Assembly: GCA_052389895.1 (NCBI GenBank)
Contig: JBQTHM010000046.1
Span: 1-61,817, forward strand
DNA length: 61,817 nucleotides
Reading direction: 5' to 3'
DNA from: CAVVXX01 sp052389895
GTDB taxonomy: Bacteria > Pseudomonadota > Alphaproteobacteria > Micropepsales > Micropepsaceae
Of the stretch, positions 31,170-39,953 are shown piece by piece (positions within the stretch are counted from its first letter, which is position 1; each line of letters starts with the position of its first letter). The translations under genes and the position numbers were made by a program. The notes under the pieces were generated by a model, which saw nothing but the letters and a program-made list of their open reading frames with translations, was not told where the DNA came from and ran no database searches.

Positions 31170-31801
31170 GCGGCCTCTTTGGTCTTGAGCCGGCGGTAGT
31201 GGGCCCAGAGAAGCCGCGCCGCCGCGCTGCGCCAGGGCCTCCATTCCTGCGAGACCGTTTCCATCTGGCGCAACGAAAGCGGCATGCGCTTGCGCAGAAA
31301 ATTTGCGGTTGCGGCTTGCAGCGCGAGATCGCCGGCGGGCCATGCATCGGTGCGGCCCAGGCAAGTTAGAAGATAAATGTCCGCCGTCCAGCGCCCGATG
31401 CCGGGCGCGTTCATGAGCTCTGCGCGCACTTCGTCGTCGTCGCGACAGCAAAGTTCGTCCAGATTCAAGCGGCCATCATGCACGCGCTGGGCAATGGCGC
31501 GGGCGTGCCGGAGCTTGGGCGCGCTCAAGCCCGCACCGCCAAGTGTCGCCTCTTTCGTTGCCAGCCAGATCCCCGCCTCGAAGGGAACGACGATAGCCTC
31601 GAGCCTTGCGAAGATCGCATCCGCGGCACTTCGGGAAATCTGCTGATTGACGACAATTCCGATCAGCGATTTGAAGCCTGGCCGGGACAGCCGGAGCGGC
31701 AAGGGCACGGCCGCGGCGGCCAAAGCGCCAAAGCGCGCATCCAGCGCGACGAGCGCCGAGACGGCTGAAGCAAGATCGGACGCATTGCGGATGGCGTGCA
31801 T
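31166..31801 (-). CDS. DNA-3-methyladenine glycosylase, AlkA-like
   Basis: A 211-residue HhH-GPD base-excision enzyme. FKSLIGIVVNQQISRSAADAIF (split, about 43-64) matches the substrate-flipping region, NAPGIGRWTADIYLL (about 132-146) is the helix-hairpin-helix, and the catalytic aspartate lies in WPAGDLALQ (about 159). It lacks the extra N-terminal domain of E. coli AlkA, as many alphaproteobacterial members do. It removes alkylated purines, complementing the AlkB dioxygenase at 17.6 kb. Confidence 0.93.
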   Translation of the reverse strand: MHAIRNASDLASAVSALVALDARFGALAAAAVPLPLRLSRPGFKSLIGIVVNQQISRSAADAIFARLEAIVVPFEAGIWLATKEATLGGAGLSAPKLRHARAIAQRVHDGRLNLDELCCRDDDEVRAELMNAPGIGRWTADIYLLTCLGRTDAWPAGDLALQAATANFLRKRMPLSLRQMETVSQEWRPWRSAAARLLWAHYRRLKTKEAA

Positions 31802-31836
31802 GGCGGCGAGTGCGATCTGTTGTAATTTGAGGCATC

Positions 31837-31980
31837 ATGCTTGTCACCCGTTTCGCGCCGAGCCCCGCCGGACTCCTGCATTTGGGCCATGCATTGGCCG
31901 CCGTCACCGCATACGACATCGCCAGGCGCGCGAGAGGGCGTTTTCTCTTGCGCATCGAGGACATCGATGGAGCGCGTGCC
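31837..31980 (+). pseudogene. gluQ: N-terminal remnant of glutamyl-Q tRNA(Asp) synthetase
   Basis: The first 45 or so codons read as a GluQRS/GltX catalytic start: VTRFAPSPAGLLHLGHALAA with the HxGH motif, then GRFLLRIEDIDGARA. After that the similarity stops, although the frame stays open by chance to 32451 through the antisense of a VWA-domain gene. The rest of the roughly 290-residue enzyme is absent. A deletion or rearrangement joined this fragment to the 3' end of the convergent gene at 32034. The end coordinate is approximate. Confidence 0.75.
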
Positions 31981-32033
31981 AAGAGCCCCGGCGAAAAATA
32001 TTCTTGGGAAGAATTCGTCGGATTTACGCGCAA

Positions 32034-32828
32034 TTACCAATCATTCAGACCAAGAAAAGATTGGAAGCCGGCCGCTTGCGCCCAGCCGTTCCATTCGCGC
32101 CGCAGCCGCTTGGTTGTTTCCGGACTGGGTTGGCCCTGGCCCAGGCCCAGGATCTGCAATTCCGCACAGCCCTTGAAGGGGGCGCCCTCGGGCGTGGGCA
32201 GCGAACTGTCCAAGTGGGCAAGCCGCGCGTATTCAGAATCCTCGATGCCGTCGGAAAGCAGCACGATCACCGTGGGAAGCCCGGTGCAGCCAAAGGAAAC
32301 GGAAGCGTTGTCGAGGAAGGCGATGATGTTCGTGGTCGGCTGCGCCTGCCAGACGCCGCGGTCGATCAGCGTGGGCGTGCCGGAAATGAGGCGCGCCACT
32401 TCGGCGGCGACGGCATCGGGCCGGTTCCGGATGGAAAGCACGGCGTCGTAGTGAAAGGTGTTGGCGGACGTCACGTAGCTGCCGAAGGTGCGCACACGGA
32501 TTTCCGAGGTAAAGCCGAGCTGAGAAACCATGCCGGCGACGCGGTCGGCAACCTTGCGGGCGAATTTGGCGTCGCTCACCAGCGGATTGCTCTGCGAAAG
32601 ATCGATGCCAATGACGAGCCGCTTCTTGGGCTTTTCCGCCTCAAGACGCACGTCGGAAGCCGCGGCCCACGCGGCCATGCCGGAAAGCCCACCCGGCGTG
32701 GAAAGAAACACGCCCGAAAAGGCGAGCACAATGAGCGTCACGGCGCCAAGCTGAAGGCGCACGACACCCAGATTGCGCGCGAACCTAGCCGCGCCTGCCA
32801 GCCATTTCGAGCAGATGAAGCTGCGCAT
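32034..32828 (-). CDS. VWA-like domain protein with N-terminal membrane segment
   Basis: A 264-residue protein. A hydrophobic segment (LGAVTLIVLAFSGVFLS, about 28-44) leads to a possible cleavage or anchor site near AWAAA. The domain then shows VWA features: RLVIGIDLSQSNP with the DxSxS MIDAS (76-80), a PTTNIIAFLDN threonine, and VIVLLSDGIEDSEY with the late aspartate. VWA domains bind metal-dependent protein ligands. I prefer the ATG at 32828 over a TTG at 32861. It overlaps the membrane-protein gene upstream by 44 bases, so the pair is coupled. Exact role unknown. Confidence 0.65.
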   Translation of the reverse strand: MRSFICSKWLAGAARFARNLGVVRLQLGAVTLIVLAFSGVFLSTPGGLSGMAAWAAASDVRLEAEKPKKRLVIGIDLSQSNPLVSDAKFARKVADRVAGMVSQLGFTSEIRVRTFGSYVTSANTFHYDAVLSIRNRPDAVAAEVARLISGTPTLIDRGVWQAQPTTNIIAFLDNASVSFGCTGLPTVIVLLSDGIEDSEYARLAHLDSSLPTPEGAPFKGCAELQILGLGQGQPSPETTKRLRREWNGWAQAAGFQSFLGLNDW

Positions 32829-33879
32829 ATTGCCGGCGCCTCGTTTTGTAATCGCGCGCAATGTGGAAGTTGCGCACGTTGTGCTCGGCGATCTGCATAT
32901 AGAGCGCCGCGATCGTCGTCACGATAAAGAAGATCACGCTGGCAAAGGCAAGCCAGAGCCAGCTTTGCGCGTTGGCAAGCGAGCGTTCGGAAAGCTTGGG
33001 TAAGGGCAGCGACATTTCGGGAAGCGAGGCAGTGGAGGCCCGCACCGACCCGTCCTCAACGCGCGCCTCGCGTGTGTCGCTAACCTGATTGAACAGTTGA
33101 TCGATCGTGCTGCCCTTCGGCGCCGTGTTTTCCTGCACCGCGTCAAAACGGGCGGATGTGCCGGCTTCCATGTTGTTGTAGGCGACGAGATAGCCCAGGC
33201 ACACGACCATGATGCAGGTGAGAACAAACGCCGTCGAGATGAGCGTGTTGCGCCCGTAGACGCCCGTTATCGTCAGCATGAAGTGAATGGCCAGCGCCGC
33301 GAACACCACTTGCAGGCTCTTGAAGAACACCGACTCCTTCAGGCTGTCGGGCACCTCCATGAATTCGTTGGAAAGCGCGCGCGTCCAGATATCGCCGCGG
33401 ATGATTTCGTAATCCACCAGCATGGCCAGTGCGGCGATGACGACGGCAAGCACGCCCGCGCCGACGTATAGCCAGCGGTACTCGGAAACCTGCCGGCTCT
33501 TTTCCAGATTGGCGGCGATAATCTCCGCGTCCGAGCGCTGTTCTTTCGACAACGGCGCCGGTTCGGCCTGCGGCGGCTCTTTCTTGCCAAAACGCGCGAA
33601 CAGCGCGCGCTTCTTTTCGGACTTGGCGAGCTCCTTATTGCGCCGGCGCGCCCAGTCGGGCCCCCAGCTTGGCGGATCAACCGGCGTCTTCAGGCGCTGA
33701 ACGAGTTGGTGCTTGAGCCTTTCGCGCGTGGCGGGACTGAGTGACGACAATTCGTTGAGCGCCTGCGCCTGATTGCGGAATTCCTCCTGCGTCATGCCGA
33801 AGAGATCGTCGGTCAGCGTCGTGCGTGCACGGCGCACGCCGCGGTCATCCGCGTTGTTCTTCCGGTAGTAAGCGACCAT
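32785..33879 (-). CDS. Uncharacterised four-helix membrane protein
   Basis: A 364-residue inner-membrane protein of no family I recognise. The first 130 residues are soluble and charged (LTDDLFGMTQEEFRNQAQAL, then a basic stretch). Predicted helices lie at about 136-156, 186-206, 211-233 and 307-329. A 70-residue loop before the last helix carries SLPEMSLPLPKLSERSLA, and the tail is basic (TRRRQYAQLH). The ATG at 33879 is chosen because sequence upstream is unlike coding. It overlaps the VWA gene, suggesting one complex at the membrane. Confidence 0.7.
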   Translation of the reverse strand: MVAYYRKNNADDRGVRRARTTLTDDLFGMTQEEFRNQAQALNELSSLSPATRERLKHQLVQRLKTPVDPPSWGPDWARRRNKELAKSEKKRALFARFGKKEPPQAEPAPLSKEQRSDAEIIAANLEKSRQVSEYRWLYVGAGVLAVVIAALAMLVDYEIIRGDIWTRALSNEFMEVPDSLKESVFFKSLQVVFAALAIHFMLTITGVYGRNTLISTAFVLTCIMVVCLGYLVAYNNMEAGTSARFDAVQENTAPKGSTIDQLFNQVSDTREARVEDGSVRASTASLPEMSLPLPKLSERSLANAQSWLWLAFASVIFFIVTTIAALYMQIAEHNVRNFHIARDYKTRRRQYAQLHLLEMAGRRG

Positions 33880-34035
33880 GGGTTTCCCCCGCTCCTTCGC
33901 CCGGCCGCACAAAACGTACGCCGGGCCAGCCTGTTTATGGTAACCGAAAAGTGAACGATGAATGCGGCGCGCCGTGTTCGCGAGTGTGGCGGTTCTGCGG
34001 CAAGCTCGCGGCACAATTGAGACAGGAGACGCGCC

Positions 34036-34518
34036 GTGAAGCAATGGATTGCATCAATGGTGTTGCTGCCAACATGTGTTGTGTTGCTGACAACATCTGT
34101 TCCAGCCGGTCCCAAGGAAGATCTTATGCACACCGACCGCGCCTTTTCCGCCATGTCGGTGGAGAAAGGCCAGGGCGAGGCGTTCTTGGCGCACATCGCC
34201 GACAACGCACGACTCTTCGGCGCGAGCGGCGAGCCCACGGTGGGGCGCCAGGGGGCGGAAGCCAAATACAACTCGGAAGCATTCCGCAACAGCGACGAGG
34301 CGAAGGGCACATTGTCGTGGGAGCCGATGGAAGCCTTCGTCTCGAACGACGGCACGCTGGGCTGGACAAACGGGCACTGGACGTTTAGGGCCCCTGCCGA
34401 CGCGAAAGGCGAGAGGCGGGTTTCCACCGGGCACTATGTGACGATCTGGCGCCGCGACAAATCGGGCGCCTGGAAGGTGGAAGCCGACATCGGCACCGTC
34501 GATCCGAAAGAAAAATAG
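34036..34518 (+). CDS. Secreted NTF2-like (DUF4440/SnoaL) protein
   Basis: A 160-residue protein with an N-terminal signal peptide (MKQWIASMVLLPTCVVLLTT, cleavage near VPAGPK). The mature part has the NTF2-like pattern of DUF4440: LMHTDRAFSAMSVEKG, FLAHIADNARLFG, and the strand GHYVTIWRRDKSGAWKVEAD at the end. These cone-shaped folds bind small ligands or act as simple enzymes. It lies 26 bp upstream of the DUF885 gene and is probably cotranscribed with it. Confidence 0.85.
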   Translation: MKQWIASMVLLPTCVVLLTTSVPAGPKEDLMHTDRAFSAMSVEKGQGEAFLAHIADNARLFGASGEPTVGRQGAEAKYNSEAFRNSDEAKGTLSWEPMEAFVSNDGTLGWTNGHWTFRAPADAKGERRVSTGHYVTIWRRDKSGAWKVEADIGTVDPKEK

Positions 34519-34544
34519 CCGGGGCACTTCGAGAGGAGAATTTC

Positions 34545-36350
34545 ATGAAACGCGTTTTCGCAGCGGCCGCGTTCGCGGCGGCACTGGTTTGTACGCCGGC
34601 TCTGGGCGCGCCGGCCGACGACCTCGGCGTGCTGATGAAGGATTATGACGAGACGCTGCTGCGCCTCTATCCGACCATCGCGCTTTACCGCGGCGACACC
34701 CGCTATCTCGACCGGTACGAGGACAATCTCATGCCGGAATTCGTCGCCGAGGCGCGCGGCCTCGTGGACAGCTTCCAGCAGCGCCTTGCCGGGATCGGGC
34801 GCAGCGAGCTGGGCTATCAGGACCAGCTCTCCTACGACATTTTTTCCTGGCAGCTGAACGACCAAAAGGAGGGCATCGCGCTCGCCGAGACCTTCAACAT
34901 GATTCCGCTCGACCAGTTCAACGGCGCGCACGGCTATTTCGCGCGCGAAATGAGCTGGCGCGGCCAGTTTCCGTTCAAGACGGTCTCCGACTACGAAAAG
35001 GCAATGATGCGCATGAAGGGCTTCGCGCACTGGCTTGATACGGCGATTGTGCAGATGCGCAAGGGCACGGAGAAGGGCGTGGTGCAACCGCGCTTCATCG
35101 TGGACCACCTGATCGCGCAAGTGAACGAGATGGAAGAGAAGACGCGCGACGAGAACGTGTTCCTCAGTCCGGTGAAGAACATGCCCGGCTCTATCAAGGG
35201 GAGCACGCGGGCACGGCTCGTGCGCGCCTATCGCAGCACGGTGGAAAACGCGCTGGCCCCCGCCTACCGCCAGCTGGCCCAGTTCCTGAAAACCGAATAC
35301 CTGCCCAAGGCGCGCGACAGTGTGGGCATTTCGGCGATTCCCGGCGGCAAAGACGCCTATCTCTATCTCGTGAAAAGTTACACAACGACCGGCATGACGC
35401 CCGAGCAGATTCACGAGCTGGGGCTGAAGGAAGTCGCACGCATCCAAAAGGAAATGGAAAAGGTCAAGCGCGAGACCGGCTTCAAGGGCACACTGGACGA
35501 ATTCCGCGCCTATCTGCGCAGCGATCCCAAGTTCAAGTTCAAGGATGCGGACGCGATGAAGGCGGAGTTCGAACGCATCAAGAAACAGTCGGAAGAAAAC
35601 GTAACGCGCCTGTTCGGCAACGTTCCCAAGACGCCCTACGAGCTGCGCGCCTTCGAAGCCTATATTGCGCCCACCAAGGCGGCGGCCGAATACAGCCCGC
35701 CTTCGGCCGACGGCTCGCGGCCGGGGATTTTCTTCTTCAACACCTACGACCTGCCTTCGCGGCCCGCCTACACCACCGAAGTGCTTTCCGTGCACGAGGC
35801 TGTGCCGGGCCACCACTTCCAAATCTCGCTTGCGATCGAAAACAAGAGCCTGCCCGAGTTCCGCCGTTTCGGCGGCGCAACGGCCTTCACCGAAGGCTGG
35901 GGCCTTTACACCGAGTCGCTCGGCAAGGACCTAGGCTTCTACACCGATCCCTACCAGAAGTTTGGCATGCTCAGCTTCGACATGTGGCGGGCCTGCCGGC
36001 TGGTGGTGGACACGGGGATGCACTGGATGGGCTGGAGCCGCCAGAAGGCCATCGATTTCATGCTGGCCAACACTTCGCTGACGCGCACCGACGTGATCGC
36101 CGAAGTCGAACGTTACATCGCGATGCCGGGGCAGGCGCTGGCCTACAAGATCGGCCAGCAGAAGCTGTTCGAGCTGCGCGGGCGCGCGCAAAAGGAGTTG
36201 GGCCGCAAATTTGACGTCCGCCGCTTCCACGACGCGCTGTTGCAGGACGGCGCCATGCCGCTTTCCATCCTGGAAACGAAGATGGAGCGCTGGATCGCCG
36301 CCGAAAAGGCGGGCGCGGGCGGGTCCGCCGCCGGCAAGCCGTTGCATTGA
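34545..36350 (+). CDS. DUF885-family secreted peptidase-like protein
   Basis: A 601-residue exported protein (signal peptide ending near LVCTPALGAPADD). DUF885 proteins resemble zincin metallopeptidases: HEAVPGHHFQISLAIE (about 416-431) supplies the HExxxH-like motif, and FTEGWGLYTESLG follows (about 449). FSWQLNDQKEG and YSPPSADGSRPGIFFFNTY are also typical. Peptide or beta-lactam-like substrates have been suggested for the family. A GAGAGG ribosome site precedes the ATG. It converges on the HTH gene. Confidence 0.92.
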   Translation: MKRVFAAAAFAAALVCTPALGAPADDLGVLMKDYDETLLRLYPTIALYRGDTRYLDRYEDNLMPEFVAEARGLVDSFQQRLAGIGRSELGYQDQLSYDIFSWQLNDQKEGIALAETFNMIPLDQFNGAHGYFAREMSWRGQFPFKTVSDYEKAMMRMKGFAHWLDTAIVQMRKGTEKGVVQPRFIVDHLIAQVNEMEEKTRDENVFLSPVKNMPGSIKGSTRARLVRAYRSTVENALAPAYRQLAQFLKTEYLPKARDSVGISAIPGGKDAYLYLVKSYTTTGMTPEQIHELGLKEVARIQKEMEKVKRETGFKGTLDEFRAYLRSDPKFKFKDADAMKAEFERIKKQSEENVTRLFGNVPKTPYELRAFEAYIAPTKAAAEYSPPSADGSRPGIFFFNTYDLPSRPAYTTEVLSVHEAVPGHHFQISLAIENKSLPEFRRFGGATAFTEGWGLYTESLGKDLGFYTDPYQKFGMLSFDMWRACRLVVDTGMHWMGWSRQKAIDFMLANTSLTRTDVIAEVERYIAMPGQALAYKIGQQKLFELRGRAQKELGRKFDVRRFHDALLQDGAMPLSILETKMERWIAAEKAGAGGSAAGKPLH

Positions 36351-36381
36351 GGGGGTTGCGGCGCCGGCCGCCAGGGAGCGG

Positions 36382-36798
36382 TCAGTGTTCCTTTTCGCCC
36401 TCTTCGCCAGCCAGCTCGCGCACGAGTTCGAGAATGCGGCGGCGCACCTTGGGATCCTTGATGCGCATGAAAGCGAGCGTAAGGTGCAGCCCTTCGCCGC
36501 TGGAAATGAACTCCATAACCGAGCCCGACTCGTCATCCTCGGCGAACCCGGGTGCGCGCATGTTCGCGCTTTCCGCGTCCTCGTAGAAAAAGCTGACCGG
36601 CACGCCCAATATGCCAGCGATTTCGAACAGGCGGCCCGCGCCGATACGGTTCACGCCTTTTTCGTATTTCTGAACCTGTTGAAAGGTGAGGCCGAGAAGT
36701 TCGCCGAGTCGCTCCTGGCTCATTCCCATCAGCATGCGCCGCAGTCGCACACGATGTCCGACACGGGCGTCAACCGGGTTCGCCTGTTTCTTGGGCAC
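36382..36798 (-). CDS. Xre-family helix-turn-helix regulator (PhrR-like)
   Basis: A 138-residue regulator of a conserved alphaproteobacterial type: GHRVRLRRMLMGMSQERLGE (about 12-31), LTFQQVQKYEKGVNRIGAGR as recognition helix, and VPVSFFYEDAE. It normally lies between lnt and metK; here lnt is upstream but metK is missing. I choose the GTG at 36798 because homologues start MSKKxxNPxD there. A frame start at 36861 would overlap the lnt stop as ATGA but adds 21 unconserved residues, so the start is not settled. Confidence 0.85.
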   Translation of the reverse strand: MPKKQANPVDARVGHRVRLRRMLMGMSQERLGELLGLTFQQVQKYEKGVNRIGAGRLFEIAGILGVPVSFFYEDAESANMRAPGFAEDDESGSVMEFISSGEGLHLTLAFMRIKDPKVRRRILELVRELAGEEGEKEH

Positions 36799-36857
36799 CG
36801 TAGAAGGCCTTTTCTCTTTTGGAATAAAAGGACTTAAGCAAGCATTTCGCAGCGGCG

Positions 36858-38405
36858 TCAAGTACGCAGATGCCTTGACGGCACAAGCGACGCGGCACCC
36901 AGAAACATGAACAGCAAGAAGATCGCGAGCGCACCATAGCGCGCAAAAAACGTCTCCCGCAGCGCAACCGGCAGCGCCGCGTCGAGCGCGCCCTGTGCAT
37001 CGAGCGGAAGATACGCGCGCATCCGTCCATAGGCGTCTATGACTGCGGAAATGCCGGTCGAGGCGGCGCGCGCAATCGGCAGCCCCTCTTCGACGGCGCG
37101 CACGCGCGCAATGAGCAGATGCTGCCGCGGGCCGGCCGCCGGACCGAACCAGGAAACATCGGTGACATTGATCAGCAATTGCGGGCGCGGATTTCCTGTC
37201 ACCTCGCGCGGGAAAATAACCTCGTAGCAGATGAGCGGCCCGGCAGCCGGCGCGCCGGGCACGGCGATCGTGCGCGGGCCCGGGCCCGCGGCAAAACCGC
37301 CGGGGCCGCCCGTGACCTTGGTTAGCCCGATGCCATCCATGAACGACTGAAAAGGCAGATATTCGCCAAACGGCACGAGATGGAATTTGTCGTAGGTATC
37401 AGCGAGGCGTCCGTCCGGCGCAAAAACATAGAAGGAATTGTAGGGAGCCTGCGTGCCGTCGGGATTTCGTTCAACCCGCACGGCGCCCGTAAGCAGTGTC
37501 GTGCGCCGCGACAGGATCCCGCCGATCTCTCTCAGCGCTACGGGCTCGCGGGCGAGCACAAACGGGGGCGCAGCTTCGGTCCAGATAAGGTGCGTCGGCC
37601 TTCGCGCAGCGGGCCTGCCGCTCAGCTCCAGCAGCCTTTGCCAGTTTCGCAGCAGGTATCGCTGCACGTATTTTTCGTTTTGCGGCACATTCGCCTGCAC
37701 GATGCGCAGCCGCACACCCGGCACGGTGCCAGCATCCGCATAAGCCAGCCGCGCTTCGCCGCCGGCCCAGAGGGCGGTGAAAAGGATGGTCATGGCGGCC
37801 GGAAGAAGCGGCTTGCGCTCCGCCAACAGTACGAGCGATGCGCCAATCAGCAGCGTCAGCAGCGAAAGCCCGTACGCGCCGATGAAGGCCGTGCTCTGCA
37901 CAACGCCCCAAAGCGCGCCCCAGGAATAGGCGGGAATGTTCCAGGGAAAGCCGGTGAGGATATGGCCGCGGGCGAATTCCGCGGCGCCATAAAGGAAAGC
38001 AAAGAGGAAAATCCGCGCCACGCCGTTAGGGCGGAGGCGCACATAGAGCAGCGAGACCAGCATGGGAAAAAGCGCAAGCCCCCCCGGCAGCAGCGCGGCG
38101 ACAAAGGGAATGAGCCGGCCATGGGTATCGGGATTGATCAGGAAGGCGTAACCGACCCAGTGCAGGCCGACGAGAAATTGCCCGAAACCGAAGCCCCAGC
38201 CGATCAGCGCGGCGCGCTTCCAGTCCGTGCGTGCCGTGGCGTCCAGCAGCAGCACAAGAACGGCCAGCCCTAATAGCAGGAGTGGAAAGGCGTCAAACGG
38301 CGCGAACGCAAGCGCCGAGAGCGCACCCATGACGACGGCGATGAGCGTGATGCCGCCCCCGCGCGTGGCTTTCACGAATTCGGCGAAACGAAAAATAATC
38401 TTCAT
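36858..38405 (-). CDS. lnt: Apolipoprotein N-acyltransferase
   Basis: Lnt adds the third acyl chain to lipoproteins in the inner membrane. The 515-residue protein has about seven membrane helices in the N-terminal 230 residues, then the nitrilase domain with the catalytic triad E277 (IWTEAAPPF), K340 (TYDKFHLVPFGEYLPF) and C393 (PLICYEVIFP). One more helix closes the protein (GALAIFLLFMFLGAASLV). It is 83 bp from corC; a REP-like hairpin lies in that gap. Confidence 0.96.
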   Translation of the reverse strand: MKIIFRFAEFVKATRGGGITLIAVVMGALSALAFAPFDAFPLLLLGLAVLVLLLDATARTDWKRAALIGWGFGFGQFLVGLHWVGYAFLINPDTHGRLIPFVAALLPGGLALFPMLVSLLYVRLRPNGVARIFLFAFLYGAAEFARGHILTGFPWNIPAYSWGALWGVVQSTAFIGAYGLSLLTLLIGASLVLLAERKPLLPAAMTILFTALWAGGEARLAYADAGTVPGVRLRIVQANVPQNEKYVQRYLLRNWQRLLELSGRPAARRPTHLIWTEAAPPFVLAREPVALREIGGILSRRTTLLTGAVRVERNPDGTQAPYNSFYVFAPDGRLADTYDKFHLVPFGEYLPFQSFMDGIGLTKVTGGPGGFAAGPGPRTIAVPGAPAAGPLICYEVIFPREVTGNPRPQLLINVTDVSWFGPAAGPRQHLLIARVRAVEEGLPIARAASTGISAVIDAYGRMRAYLPLDAQGALDAALPVALRETFFARYGALAIFLLFMFLGAASLVPSRHLRT

Positions 38406-38434
38406 GAGTACAGCGACGGAAGACCCTACACATT

Positions 38435-38454
38435 ACCTCCCCTCGTGGGGAGGT
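38435..38454. repeat. REP-like palindrome between corC and lnt
   Basis: ACCTCCCC (38435-38442) pairs perfectly with GGGGAGGT (38447-38454) around TCGT. The GGGGAGGTG core resembles the half-units of the larger repeat at 59788-59896. Confidence 0.55.
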
Positions 38455-38488
38455 GGCGCCCGTTACGGATTCACGTTGAACGCGCGCC

Positions 38489-39409
38489 TTAGCGTGCCGC
38501 GGCGGCGCGCGCGGCAATGGGACGGATGCGAAGCTTTTTCACGCGCCTGGGATCGGCTTCCAGTACTTCGAATTCGATGCCTGCCGGGTGCGAAACGATT
38601 TCGCCCCGCGCGGGCACGCGACCGAGCATGGCGGCGACAAGCCCGCCCAGTGTGTTTACTTCTTCCTCTTCATTGTCTGGAGCCAGCAGGATGCCCGCCT
38701 GTTCGCGGAATTGTTCCAGTGGCACGCGCGCATCGGCCTCCCACGAACCATCGGGCCGTACCGCCATTTCCGGTTCTGGCTCGGTGTCATGTTCATCCTC
38801 GATGTCGCCGACGATGCGCTCGACCAGATCTTCGATGGAGACCAGCCCGTCGGTGCCGCCGTATTCGTCCACGACAAGCGCGAGATGTATGCGCGTGGTT
38901 TGCATCTTGAGCAGCAGATCGAGCGTAGGCATGGCGGGCGGCACGAACAGCACGTCGCGCCGCAGGCTTGCCAGGGGCGCCTGCGGCCAGCGCAGGCGGC
39001 CGTCGGCGCCGGTTTCGGCAAGGCGGAGCACGTCCTTGATGTGCACCATGCCGACCGGGTCATCCAGCGTTTCGCGATAGATGGGCAGGCGGGAGTGCTG
39101 CGCGTCGCGGAACACACGCACGAGCTCGTCCAGCTCAACCTGCTGTTCCACCGCGACGATATCGGCGCGCGGCACCATGACGTCGCCCACCTTGAGCGCG
39201 CCGAACTTGAGCAGATTGGCGAGCATGAGCCGTTCCTGCGGGCGCAAATCCTGCGCCTGGCCCGCGCTTTCCTCGATCACTTCCTCGAGGCGTTCGCGCA
39301 TGCTGGCGCCGGTTTTCAGCCCGCGCAGCGCTTCCGCAATCTTGGCGCCGATCTCGCTCAATATCCCGCGATCGTTGTCCTGCGCATGTCTGGTTTCGGA
39401 TGCCGCCAT
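38489..39409 (-). CDS. CBS-domain hemolysin/CorC-family protein
   Basis: A 306-residue cytoplasmic protein of the CorC/YbeX type. It has two CBS domains (VGDVMVPRADIVAVEQQVEL, about 75; LRRDVLFVPPAMPTLDLLLK, about 147) with LALVVDEYGGTDGLVSIEDL between them and the C-terminal transporter-associated domain, and lacks the membrane DUF21 domain. CorC proteins influence Mg2+/Co2+ efflux; a ribosome-linked role is suggested by the neighbouring ybeY. It is four bases downstream of ybeY. Confidence 0.92.
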   Translation of the reverse strand: MAASETRHAQDNDRGILSEIGAKIAEALRGLKTGASMRERLEEVIEESAGQAQDLRPQERLMLANLLKFGALKVGDVMVPRADIVAVEQQVELDELVRVFRDAQHSRLPIYRETLDDPVGMVHIKDVLRLAETGADGRLRWPQAPLASLRRDVLFVPPAMPTLDLLLKMQTTRIHLALVVDEYGGTDGLVSIEDLVERIVGDIEDEHDTEPEPEMAVRPDGSWEADARVPLEQFREQAGILLAPDNEEEEVNTLGGLVAAMLGRVPARGEIVSHPAGIEFEVLEADPRRVKKLRIRPIAARAAAAR

Positions 39410-39412
39410 GGT

Positions 39413-39940
39413 TTACGCGGCCTCGCGCACGAGATAGGGATTGGCGATTCCTAGGCGCGCGAGAATGCGCGCTTCTACGCGCTCCATAGTCTCTGCGTCA
39501 CGCTCGTCTTCATGGTTATAGCCAAGCAGATGCAGCACGCCGTGAAGCGCGAGATGCGCCACATGATGGGCGAGCGGCTTTCCCTGCCTGTGCGCCTCGC
39601 CTGCGGCGACGCCAAAGGCGATTGCCACGTCGCCCAGATAGTCCGGCTGCCGCGAGGGAAAGGAGAGGACGTTGGTGGCGGCGTTTTTCCCGAGGAAGAG
39701 ATGATTCAATTCCTTCAGGTGAGCGTCGCTGCTCAACAGCAGCGTGCAGGGCCGCGCGCGCGTGCCGGCAGAGGCAAGGCCAGCGACTGCCGCGCGGCGC
39801 GCGAGCGCAACGGCACGGGTGTCGCTCCGCCAGGCCTGGTCTTCGATAACGAGCGTAATGCGCGCGCGCGGTATGCCTTTTCGGGCTTTCTCGCGTTTGG
39901 GCCGAGGGCGCCTCGCGCCGCTCCGTCCAGACGTGTGCAT
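39413..39940 (-). CDS. ybeY: rRNA maturation RNase YbeY
   Basis: YbeY is a zinc endoribonuclease needed for 16S rRNA 3' maturation and ribosome quality control. The 175-residue protein has KNAATNVLSFPSRQPDYLGD (about 88-107) and the three-histidine zinc site HVAHLALHGVLHLLGYNHED (about 131-150). An N-terminal basic extension of about 25 residues is longer than usual. The ATG at 39940 lies 13 bp after phoH; an ATG further up would overlap phoH. Confidence 0.94.
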   Translation of the reverse strand: MHTSGRSGARRPRPKREKARKGIPRARITLVIEDQAWRSDTRAVALARRAAVAGLASAGTRARPCTLLLSSDAHLKELNHLFLGKNAATNVLSFPSRQPDYLGDVAIAFGVAAGEAHRQGKPLAHHVAHLALHGVLHLLGYNHEDERDAETMERVEARILARLGIANPYLVREAA

Positions 39941-39953
39941 ATCGGACCTTCCG

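Noticed and set aside
31980..32451. Full 204-residue protein from the gluQRS start
   Set aside because: After about residue 48 the frame is antisense to the VWA gene and loses all synthetase similarity.
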